From contig CAKQFW010000128.1 in the NCBI GenBank assembly GCA_934230965.1, forward strand, positions 1 to 5,916: DNA of 5,916 bases, read 5' to 3'. Origin of the DNA: an uncultured Prevotella sp. (lineage in GTDB: Bacteria > Bacteroidota > Bacteroidia > Bacteroidales > Bacteroidaceae). A model generated the notes under the pieces. The model did no database searches, had not been told where the DNA came from, and saw only the letters and a list, made by a program, of their open reading frames with translations. Shown here piece by piece: positions 1-5,643 of this stretch. Every line of letters begins with the position of its first letter. The first letter of the stretch is position 1. The translations under genes were made by a program, and so were the position numbers.

Positions 1-3000
1 AGAGTGCCAGTTCGCCTGCTCCCGAGAAGTCTTCAATGGTTACGATACCAAAGTTTTTATTGGTTTTAGTGATGCCTCGTCGCACGCCCGTTACGATACC
101 GCCCAGCGTTATGTTGCCTTTCTTCAGCAGTTCGGTCTTGTCGTCAATCTCGTTGCAGCGCGTGTTACACATATTGTTCAAGATGATGCGGTAGTCGTCC
201 AGTGGATGTCCAGAGATGTAGATGCCCACCAGGTCGCGCTCCTTGTTCAGCTTGTCAATGGTGCTCCACTGTTCGGCCTCGGGCACGGGTGGCGTAGCAA
301 TTTCTACCGCCTCGGTATCGCCGAAGAGCGAGTTTTGAGCCTCGGCCTGTTCTGCCTGATACAGCTGACCATAACGCAGCAGTGTGTCGAGGAACGAGTC
401 GCCCTTTGTGTTCTTCCCAAAATACTGTTCGCGCTTGATGCCGAAGCTGTCGAAACCGCCGCTCAGCGCCAAACTTTCAAACGCCTTGCGGTTTACCGCT
501 GACAGATTAACGCGTTGTGCAAAGTCGAAGATATCTTTGTAGGGGCCGTTCTTGCGTCGCTCTTCAATGATAGCCAGCGCCGCGGCATCGCCCATACCCT
601 TGATGGCAGCCAAACCGAAGCGCACCTCGCCCTTTTTGTTGGCGCTGAATTTCTGCCAACTCTCGTTCACGTCAGGTCCTAAACATTTGATGCCCATGCT
701 CTTACACTCGCTCATTAGCTTCGTGATCTTGCCAATGTCGTTGAGGCATCGGCTCATATTGCCCGCCATGAACTCGGCGGGGTAGTGGGCTTTGAGGTAA
801 GCCGTTTGATACGACACCCACGAATAGCAAGTGGCGTGCGACTTGTTAAAGGCGTAGGAAGCAAACTTCTCCCAGTCGCCCCAAATCTTATCCAGCACCT
901 TGGGGTCGTGGCCGTTGGCCTGTCCGCCAGCTATAAACTTTGGCTTCATGGCGTCAACGATGGCTTTCTTCTTCTTACCCATGGCCTTACGCAAGGCATC
1001 GCTCTCGCCACGGGTGAAGTTGGCAAGCTGTCTTGACAGAAGCATCACCTGCTCCTGATATACCGTAATGCCGTAGGTGTCTTTCAGGTATTTCTCCATG
1101 CAGGGGATGTCATATTTTATCTCTTCTTTACCGTTCTTACGAGCGATAAACGAGGGAATGTAGTCCATAGGTCCTGGACGATACAGGGCGTTCATGGCGA
1201 TGAGGTCTTCAAACACCGTGGGGTGCAGCTCGCGCAGATACTTCTGCATGCCTGCCGACTCAAACTGAAACGTACCAACAGTTCTTCCCTCCTGATACAG
1301 CTTAAAGGTTAGTTCGTCGTCAATAGGAATGGTGTCGAGGTCTAGCTCATATCCGTCGTGTGTGATTTTGATGTTTTCTACCGTCTCCTTCATGATTGAT
1401 AGGGTAGAGAGGCCCAAGAAGTCCATCTTAATCAGTCCTGTCTCCTCAATCACGTGTCCGTCATATTGCGTGGCCAGCAGTTTGTGGCCAGGGTCGCTCT
1501 TGTCGTCGGCTGTTGATACGGGCACCCAGTCGCTGATGGCGTCGCGGCAGATAATGGTGCCACAGGCATGAATACCTGTTCCGCGCACCGTGCCCTCCAG
1601 CATCTTTGCATATTTTATGGTGTTGGCCATCTGCGGGTCGGCACTGGCTTCAGCGTCGCGCAGTTCGGGCACACACTTAATAGCGTTGGGCAGGTTCATC
1701 TTTAGGCCGTCGGGCAATTTATCAGGAATGGCCTTACACAGCGCGTTAGAGATAGGTAGTGGTAACTTTTCTACGCGCGCCACGTCTTTGATTGAGTTTT
1801 TCGTAGCCATGGTGCCGTAGGTGATGATGTGCGCCACCTTGTCGTGTCCGTATTTATCTTCTACCCACTCCAGCACCTTTCCGCGTCCGTCATCGTCAAA
1901 GTCGGTATCGATATCAGGCAGCGAGATACGGTCGGGGTTCAAGAAACGTTCAAACAGAAGGTCGTATTTGATGGGGTCGATTTTGGTGATACCCAGGCAA
2001 TAGGCCACCACCGAGCCAGCCGCCGAACCACGACCAGGGCCTACCATTACGCCCAACTCGTCGCGTGCCGAGTTGATAAAGTCTTGCACGATAAGGAAGT
2101 AGCCTGGGAAACCCATCGTCTTCATGATGTGTAGCTCAAACTTCACGCGCTCTACCACCTCGTCGGGCAGTGGGTCGCCATACAGCTTTTTGGCGCCATC
2201 ATAGGCCAGCTTGGCCAGATAGTCGGCCTCAAATTTTATGCGGTATAGCTTGTCGATGCCGCCCAAGCGTTTTATCTTCTTGTCGGCCTCGTCTTTGGGC
2301 AATGGGTTTTCGCCATTCTCATCAGAGGTAAACTCGCGATAGAGGTCTTCGGGCGAGTGCTGTTTGCGGGTGTCGTCTTCGGTACCAAACTCGGCAGGAA
2401 TGGGGAAGAAGGGCATGATAGGGGCGTGGTCAATGCTATACATCTCTACCTTATCCAGTATCTCCAGCGTGTTGCTCAGCGCCTCGGGCACATCGCTAAA
2501 CACGTCGTTCATCTCTTGTCGGGTTTTAAACCACTCTTGCTTGGTGTAGAGCATACGGGTGGGGTCGTCGAGGTCTTTGCCCGTAGCCAAACACAATAGG
2601 TGGTCGTGGGCTTCGGCGTTATCTTGGTCTACAAAGTGAGCATCGTTAGTACATATCAGTTTGATGCCATATTCGTGCGCCAACTCAATAAGCACGCGGT
2701 TGGCCTTTTGCTGCAGCGGAAAGGTTTCGCGGTTGGCGCGCACCGAGGGGTCGGTCACCTCATGGCGTTGCAGCTCCAGATAATAGTCGTCGCCAAACAC
2801 GCTTCGATACCATTCTATGGCTTCGCGGGCGCCAGCAATATCGTCGTTCAGTATCTTTTTGGGCACCTCGCCACCAATACAGGCCGAGCATACAATCAGG
2901 TCTTCATGATACTTTTCCAGGTCTTCGCGGTCGGTACGGGGACGCATATAATAGCCATCAACCCATGCTCTCGACACCAGTTTAATCAAATTTTTATAGC

Positions 3001-3325
3001 CATGATAGTTTTTTGCCAATACAATAAGGTGATAGCCACCCATGTCGCCATGTTCCTTCACCTTATCTTCTTTTCGGTGGTGTGCCACATACATCTCGCA
3101 ACCAAAGATGGGTTTGAAGGGCTCTTTGCCTTCGTCTTTGCGTTTTCCGTTCACCTTGTTGCAGTAGTTAAATAACTCTTTTATACCAAACATGTTACCG
3201 TGGTCGGTAATGGCCATGCCGCGCATACCATCGGCCACGGCTTTGTCTACGAGTTTCTGCACGCTCGACTGCCCGTCGAGTATCGAATAATAAGTATGTA
3301 CGTGTAGGTGAACGAAATCTTCCAT
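1..3325 (-). CDS. dnaE: DNA polymerase III alpha subunit (DnaE), C-terminus cut off by the window edge
   Basis: Catalytic subunit of the replicative DNA polymerase, a C-family enzyme acting in the replisome. The frame is open from ATG at 3325-3323 to the left edge, giving 1108 residues; the family is usually near 1,200 or more, so roughly the last 100-150 are outside. Domains in order: an N-terminal PHP domain opening MEDFVHLHVHTYYSILDG, with D41-H42, E77, C149, D228 and H230 as likely metal ligands; a glycine-rich GPGRGSAAGS at 429-438; the catalytic aspartates D471 and D473 in PDIDTDF and D635 in MDFLGL; the YQEQVM stretch from 756; FNKSHA at 826-831; a helix-hairpin-helix KGMG at 909-912; and an OB fold starting near 1069 (GNITLGGIV...FGIVTIEDFSG). 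Checked anchors along the gene are in one frame, so I see no frameshift. There is no clear Shine-Dalgarno. The gene diverges from psd. The identification is firm; the many antisense open frames inside it are shadows. Confidence 0.97.
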   Translation of the reverse strand, partial: MEDFVHLHVHTYYSILDGQSSVQKLVDKAVADGMRGMAITDHGNMFGIKELFNYCNKVNGKRKDEGKEPFKPIFGCEMYVAHHRKEDKVKEHGDMGGYHLIVLAKNYHGYKNLIKLVSRAWVDGYYMRPRTDREDLEKYHEDLIVCSACIGGEVPKKILNDDIAGAREAIEWYRSVFGDDYYLELQRHEVTDPSVRANRETFPLQQKANRVLIELAHEYGIKLICTNDAHFVDQDNAEAHDHLLCLATGKDLDDPTRMLYTKQEWFKTRQEMNDVFSDVPEALSNTLEILDKVEMYSIDHAPIMPFFPIPAEFGTEDDTRKQHSPEDLYREFTSDENGENPLPKDEADKKIKRLGGIDKLYRIKFEADYLAKLAYDGAKKLYGDPLPDEVVERVKFELHIMKTMGFPGYFLIVQDFINSARDELGVMVGPGRGSAAGSVVAYCLGITKIDPIKYDLLFERFLNPDRISLPDIDTDFDDDGRGKVLEWVEDKYGHDKVAHIITYGTMATKNSIKDVARVEKLPLPISNALCKAIPDKLPDGLKMNLPNAIKCVPELRDAEASADPQMANTIKYAKMLEGTVRGTGIHACGTIICRDAISDWVPVSTADDKSDPGHKLLATQYDGHVIEETGLIKMDFLGLSTLSIMKETVENIKITHDGYELDLDTIPIDDELTFKLYQEGRTVGTFQFESAGMQKYLRELHPTVFEDLIAMNALYRPGPMDYIPSFIARKNGKEEIKYDIPCMEKYLKDTYGITVYQEQVMLLSRQLANFTRGESDALRKAMGKKKKAIVDAMKPKFIAGGQANGHDPKVLDKIWGDWEKFASYAFNKSHATCYSWVSYQTAYLKAHYPAEFMAGNMSRCLNDIGKITKLMSECKSMGIKCLGPDVNESWQKFSANKKGEVRFGLAAIKGMGDAAALAIIEERRKNGPYKDIFDFAQRVNLSAVNRKAFESLALSGGFDSFGIKREQYFGKNTKGDSFLDTLLRYGQLYQAEQAEAQNSLFGDTEAVEIATPPVPEAEQWSTIDKLNKERDLVGIYISGHPLDDYRIILNNMCNTRCNEIDDKTELLKKGNITLGGIVTGVRRGITKTNKNFGIVTIEDFSGAGELAL

Positions 3326-3351
3326 GATTGTTACAAGTGTGAAATTTGTTT

Positions 3352-3383
3352 CAAAGTTAAGGCTAAATATTGACATGTGCAAA
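3352..3383 (-). promoter_or_regulatory. Bacteroidota-type promoter for dnaE
   Basis: Read on the minus strand, TTTG (3383-3380) is followed after exactly 20 nt by TAACTTTG (3359-3352). This matches the known Bacteroidota sigma-ABfr consensus of a -33 TTTG and a -7 TAnnTTTG. The -7 element lies 26 nt upstream of the dnaE ATG, implying a 5' leader of about 20 nt with no room for a riboswitch. Confidence 0.75.
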
Positions 3384-3398
3384 AGAATAAGACTATTT

Positions 3399-3431
3399 TT
3401 TGCGAGATTGAAAAAATAGCCTTACCTTTGC
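3399..3431 (+). promoter_or_regulatory. Bacteroidota-type promoter for the psd-pssA operon
   Basis: TTTG at 3399-3402, within a T-run, is followed after 20 nt by TACCTTTGC at 3423-3431, an exact fit to the -33/-7 consensus TTTG...TAnnTTTG of Bacteroidota housekeeping promoters. Transcription would start near 3437-3440, leaving a leader of under 20 nt before the psd ATG. No Shine-Dalgarno is visible before psd, which is normal in this phylum. No comparable promoter is evident before pssA or the third gene, so this one probably drives all three. Confidence 0.75.
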
Positions 3432-3455
3432 AAAATAATTATTATCCTGACAACT

Positions 3456-4148
3456 ATGATCAAAAATATAAAGAAATTCAAGAAAATTCGTTTGCATCGT
3501 GAAGGCACCGACACGTTGGTGTATGGCTTCATCTTTATTGCTGCCATCGCTTTGCTGTTGTGGCGCTACGTTGATAACCCCGCTCCCTTCTGGTGCTTTT
3601 TGGCTGTGATGGCCGTGGTTTACGGCATCGTGGTGAATTTCTTCCGTTGCCCCATACGCTATTTCCCCAGCGAAGACACTGAAAAAATTGTTGTGGCACC
3701 TGCCGACGGCCGCGTGGTCGTGATAGAGGAGGTAGAAGAAAACGAATATTTTCATGACCGCCGCCTGATGGTGAGCATCTTCATGAGCCTGTTTAACGTG
3801 CATGCCAACTGGTTTCCTGTTGACGGACGCGTGAAGGCGGTGAAGCACACCAACGGCAATTTTCATAAAGCATGGCTGCCCAAAGCCAGTGAGGAGAACG
3901 AACATGCCGATGTTCTCATCACTACGCCCGAGGGTGTCGACATTCTTTGCCGACAGATTGCTGGTGCCGTGGCTCGCCGCATCGTGACCTATGCCAAGGA
4001 GGGCGAAGATTGCTACATCGACGAGCACCTGGGCTTTATCAAGTTTGGCTCGCGTGTAGACGTTTACTTGCCTCTCGGCACCGAGGTGTGCGTGAAGATG
4101 GGACAGGTTACCGTGGGCGACCAGACGGTCATTGCACGTTTGAAATAA
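3456..4148 (+). CDS. psd: phosphatidylserine decarboxylase proenzyme
   Basis: Decarboxylates phosphatidylserine to phosphatidylethanolamine at the inner membrane, the last step of PE synthesis. The 230-residue product fits the short bacterial class of this family. Two hydrophobic segments near residues 22-36 and 44-63 would anchor it. The catalytic part follows: APADG with D84, the VHANWFP segment with H116, and the self-cleavage site FGS at 197-199. By family knowledge the proenzyme is cut between G198 and S199, and S199 becomes the pyruvoyl group; D84 and H116 correspond to the Asp and His that assist cleavage and catalysis. The beta chain would be 1-198 and the alpha chain 199-230. ATG at 3456 is chosen because it lies just downstream of the promoter and the N-terminus looks natural. 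It is first in an operon, 27 nt before pssA, which makes its substrate. The last codons and stop lie in a 13-bp tandem duplication. A 260-residue antisense frame covering this gene is a shadow. Confidence 0.95.
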   Translation: MIKNIKKFKKIRLHREGTDTLVYGFIFIAAIALLLWRYVDNPAPFWCFLAVMAVVYGIVVNFFRCPIRYFPSEDTEKIVVAPADGRVVVIEEVEENEYFHDRRLMVSIFMSLFNVHANWFPVDGRVKAVKHTNGNFHKAWLPKASEENEHADVLITTPEGVDILCRQIAGAVARRIVTYAKEGEDCYIDEHLGFIKFGSRVDVYLPLGTEVCVKMGQVTVGDQTVIARLK

Positions 4149-4161
4149 ACGTTTGAAATAA
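4136..4161. repeat. perfect 13-bp tandem duplication at the end of psd
   Basis: ACGTTTGAAATAA occurs twice head to tail, at 4136-4148 and 4149-4161, with no mismatch. The first copy carries the final psd codons CGT TTG AAA and the TAA stop. The second lies in the psd-pssA gap and would read the same codons plus stop in another frame. It ends on the first base of the pssA Shine-Dalgarno. Confidence 0.95.
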
Positions 4162-4178
4162 GGAGGACCATTCAAGTG
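4161..4178 (+). promoter_or_regulatory. strong Shine-Dalgarno and GTG start of pssA
   Basis: AGGAGG at 4161-4166 sits 9 nt before GTG at 4176-4178, an almost ideal ribosome binding site. It decides the non-ATG start: translation from GTG gives the expected short N-terminus before the first membrane segment. No other gene start in the window has such a site, and Bacteroidota generally rely little on Shine-Dalgarno pairing. Confidence 0.8.
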
Positions 4179-4892
4179 AATATTCTAACAAACATTAAGA
4201 AACTAATTCCCAACACCCTTACATCGTGCAATCTTATTTCGGGTTGCATCGCCACGGGCTTTGCCTTTCAGGGCGATGTGCGCATGGCGCTGATGTTTAT
4301 CATCTTGGGTGCCGTATTCGACTTCTTCGATGGCATGAGCGCGCGCCTCTTGCACGTGTCGTCGCCCATCGGTAAAGAACTCGACTCGCTGGCCGACGAT
4401 GTAACCTTTGGCGTGGCACCAGCCACCATCATTTTTGCACATCTTAAGGTGATGGATTATCCCTCGGCCATTGAGTGCTGCCGCCCCTGGTTGCCTTACT
4501 TTGCCTTTGTGGTGGCTGCCTTCTCGGCGTTGCGTCTGGCTAAGTTTAACCTCGACGAGCGCCAAACCACCTCGTTCATAGGCTTGCCCACTCCGGCCAA
4601 CGCCCTGTTCTGGGGCTCGCTGCTTTCTACGCATGCCAACTGGCTCAGCACCTCTTCATACATGTTGCCCGTGGTGCTTGTAATGATATGTGTGTCGAGC
4701 GGACTGCTGGTGTGCGAACTGCCTATGTTTGCGCTGAAGTTTAAGCAGTGGGGATGGAAGGGCAACGAGATTAAATATCTCTTTGCTGCCTTTGCCGTGG
4801 CATGTATCGTGATCTTTGGTCCGCTGCAGAGCTTCTGGGCCATCATCTTGGTTTACATCATCCTTTCGGCCGCTCTTGCGCTGCGCCGATAA
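4176..4892 (+). CDS. pssA: CDP-diacylglycerol--serine O-phosphatidyltransferase
   Basis: Integral membrane enzyme that transfers the phosphatidyl group from CDP-diacylglycerol to L-serine, yielding phosphatidylserine and CMP. The 238-residue product has the full CDP-alcohol phosphatidyltransferase signature D-xx-DG-xx-AR-x8-G-xxx-D-xxx-D: D49, D52, G53, A56, R57, G66, D70 and D74. D49, D52, D70 and D74 are the expected metal-binding and catalytic aspartates. Hydrophobic stretches before and after it fit the six-helix fold of the family; the C-terminal half is almost wholly membrane segments. The family also includes phosphatidylglycerolphosphate and phosphatidylcholine synthases, so the motif alone gives only the reaction type. 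Adjacency to psd, N-terminal features (IPNTLTSCNLISGC) and length favour serine as acceptor. The GTG start is supported by AGGAGG 9 nt upstream. It follows psd by 27 nt and precedes the third gene by 28 nt, consistent with co-transcription. Confidence 0.95.
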   Translation: MNILTNIKKLIPNTLTSCNLISGCIATGFAFQGDVRMALMFIILGAVFDFFDGMSARLLHVSSPIGKELDSLADDVTFGVAPATIIFAHLKVMDYPSAIECCRPWLPYFAFVVAAFSALRLAKFNLDERQTTSFIGLPTPANALFWGSLLSTHANWLSTSSYMLPVVLVMICVSSGLLVCELPMFALKFKQWGWKGNEIKYLFAAFAVACIVIFGPLQSFWAIILVYIILSAALALRR

Positions 4893-4920
4893 GGTTTTCT
4901 TATTGTAACATACACTATTT

Positions 4921-5220
4921 ATGTTCAAACTCTTTTTTCTTTTTATCATCATGCCCGTTCTCATCATCTTTTTGGTGGGCGGCTTCACGGTGTTTAAGTT
5001 CTTGTTTCGTGTGAAGCAGATGAGTAAACAGTTTGGGGCAAACGGTGGCTATCAACAGCAACAACGCTCGCAACGTCGTTCGCAACAACGCGCTCAGCAG
5101 CGCACCAACAACGCTTCGGCCGACGAAACATTATACGACAGCCGAAGCACTGAAGATCGTAACAAAAAGATTTTCGCCAAAGAAGAAGGCGAATATGTTG
5201 ACTATGAGGAGGTGAAATAA
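4921..5220 (+). CDS. small membrane-anchored protein, DUF4834-like
   Basis: Function unknown. The 99-residue product begins with a hydrophobic segment (about residues 2-29, rich in F, L, I and V) that is probably a single membrane anchor. A short basic patch follows (R30, K32, K36), then a low-complexity Q/R/S/N stretch at about 44-64 and an acidic end, GEYVDYEEVK at 90-99. From memory this architecture and the GEYVDYEEV-type ending match DUF4834 of Bacteroidota, often found after the phosphatidylserine genes; no search was run. By the positive-inside rule the tail should be cytoplasmic. It starts 28 nt after pssA, with an AT-rich upstream region and no Shine-Dalgarno. Its last codons form the left arm of the operon terminator. 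A role tied to phospholipid synthesis is suggested only by position. Confidence 0.8.
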   Translation: MFKLFFLFIIMPVLIIFLVGGFTVFKFLFRVKQMSKQFGANGGYQQQQRSQRRSQQRAQQRTNNASADETLYDSRSTEDRNKKIFAKEEGEYVDYEEVK

Positions 5221-5236
5221 AGCACCTCCTTTTTTT
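5207..5236 (+). terminator. intrinsic terminator of the psd-pssA operon
   Basis: AGGAGGTG (5207-5214) pairs perfectly with CACCTCCT (5223-5230) across an 8-nt loop that contains the TAA stop, and the 3' arm runs directly into a T-tract to 5236. The left arm is coding sequence for the end of the DUF4834-like protein, so terminator and gene overlap. Confidence 0.85.
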
Positions 5237-5272
5237 GTGCCCTCTTTTTTGTGCCCTCTTTTTTGTGCCCTC
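5231..5272. repeat. 14-bp unit in three perfect tandem copies
   Basis: TTTTTTGTGCCCTC occurs at 5231-5244, 5245-5258 and 5259-5272 with no differences. The first T-run is also the tail of the operon terminator, so the array looks like a local expansion that began at the terminator. The GTGCCCT core also begins the duplicated block that follows. Confidence 0.95.
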
Positions 5273-5374
5273 TGTTCCAGCCCCCCCCATCTTCTCCAGC
5301 ATCCAATTTATGTTATCACTGGGAGGACGGGGCACAGAGACCCGTCCTACTTTGAGGATGCATCTGTTTAGATA
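5265..5374. repeat. copy A of a roughly 110-bp imperfect direct duplication
   Basis: This block starts GTGCCCT, contains TCCAGCATCCAA, TTATGTTATCACTGGGAGGA, a GGACGGG hairpin and CTACTTTGAGG, and ends TTTAGATA. The same order recurs at 5414-5522. Over the right-hand 85 bases there are only a few substitutions and one 2-base indel (CCC against CCCCC). The left end carries a run of eight C at 5281-5288 not present in copy B. No reading frame or RNA family is recognised. Confidence 0.9.
5325..5350 (-). repeat. REP-like hairpin 1, inside copy A
   Basis: GGACGGG (5325-5331) pairs with CCCGTCC (5341-5347) across a 9-nt loop. Read on the minus strand it has GTAG at the hairpin foot (plus-strand CTAC, 5347-5350), the tetranucleotide typical of REP elements moved by RAYT transposases. 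No T-run follows, so it is not an ordinary terminator. Confidence 0.6.
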
Positions 5375-5396
5375 AAATTAAATCATTGCTAACCTT

Positions 5397-5429
5397 AGTA
5401 GAACAGGGTCTCCGTGCCCTGTTCTCCAG
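5397..5429 (+). repeat. REP-like hairpin 2, inverted copy between the duplicated blocks
   Basis: GAACAGGG (5401-5408) pairs with CCCTGTTC (5417-5424) across an 8-nt loop, with GTAG at 5398-5401. Its reverse complement aligns with hairpins 1 and 3 over about 33 bases, from CTGG through the stem and loop (GGGCAC.GAGACCC) to CTACT. The stem differs from the others by paired changes that keep base pairing. Confidence 0.65.
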
Positions 5430-5522
5430 CACCCATCTTGTCCAGCATCCAAATTATGTTATCACTGGGAGGACGGGGCACAGAGACCCCCGTCCTACTT
5501 TGAGGGCGCATCACTTTAGATA
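5414..5522. repeat. copy B of the roughly 110-bp imperfect direct duplication
   Basis: Second copy of the block at 5265-5374, from GTGCCCT to TTTAGATA. Visible differences include CTTGTCC for CTTCTCC, CCAAATTATG for CCAATTTATG, CCCCC for CCC, GGGCGC for GGATGC, and CACT for CTGT. Its left end overlaps the right arm of the inverted hairpin. Confidence 0.9.
5471..5498 (-). repeat. REP-like hairpin 3, inside copy B
   Basis: GGACGGGG (5471-5478) pairs with CCCCGTCC (5488-5495) across a 9-nt loop, with CTAC at 5495-5498 giving GTAG at the foot on the minus strand. The two extra C relative to hairpin 1 lengthen the stem by one pair. Confidence 0.6.
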
Positions 5523-5527
5523 TAAAT

Positions 5528-5634
5528 AAACGATAATATTATATTCTTTTTATCGTCCTAAACGATAATATTGTATCCTTTTTATCGTCTATAAACGATA
5601 ATATTGTATCCTTTTTATCGTCTATAAACGATAA
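5528..5634. repeat. 32/33-bp tandem array of alternating inverted 7-mers
   Basis: Three full units at 5528-5559 (32 bp), 5560-5592 and 5593-5625 (33 bp, identical to each other) and a partial fourth from 5626. ACGATAA occurs at 5530, 5562, 5595 and 5628; its reverse complement TTATCGT at 5550, 5582 and 5615. Spacing alternates between 13 nt and 5-6 nt. The very AT-rich units have no spacers between them, so this is not a CRISPR array. Iterons, operator clusters or a plain minisatellite are all possible. Confidence 0.9.
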
Positions 5635-5643
5635 AATGTGTAT

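Noticed and set aside
206..2134. Several further plus-strand frames of 60-101 residues
   Set aside because: All are antisense to dnaE with no promoter, ribosome site or recognisable domain.
2600..3175. 191-residue plus-strand open frame inside dnaE
   Set aside because: It is antisense to the PHP domain of dnaE, which is unambiguous; the hydrophobic look reflects reverse-complemented coding sequence.
3393..4175. 260-residue minus-strand open frame over psd
   Set aside because: It is antisense to a firmly identified gene, its translation is rich in H, A and Q typical of a shadow frame, and it resembles no family I know.
4203..4988. Minus-strand frames over pssA and the third gene
   Set aside because: They overlap genes with clear family signatures or operon structure and have no independent support.
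5033..5215. 60-residue frame overlapping the DUF4834-like gene
   Set aside because: It is an out-of-frame reading of the low-complexity Q/R region; the 4921 frame has the membrane segment and conserved tail.
5325..5495. Hairpins as ordinary intrinsic terminators
   Set aside because: No T-run follows either arm of the three stems, and the operon already has a good terminator at 5207-5236.
5528..5634. CRISPR array
   Set aside because: Units follow each other directly with no unique spacers, and no cas genes are present.
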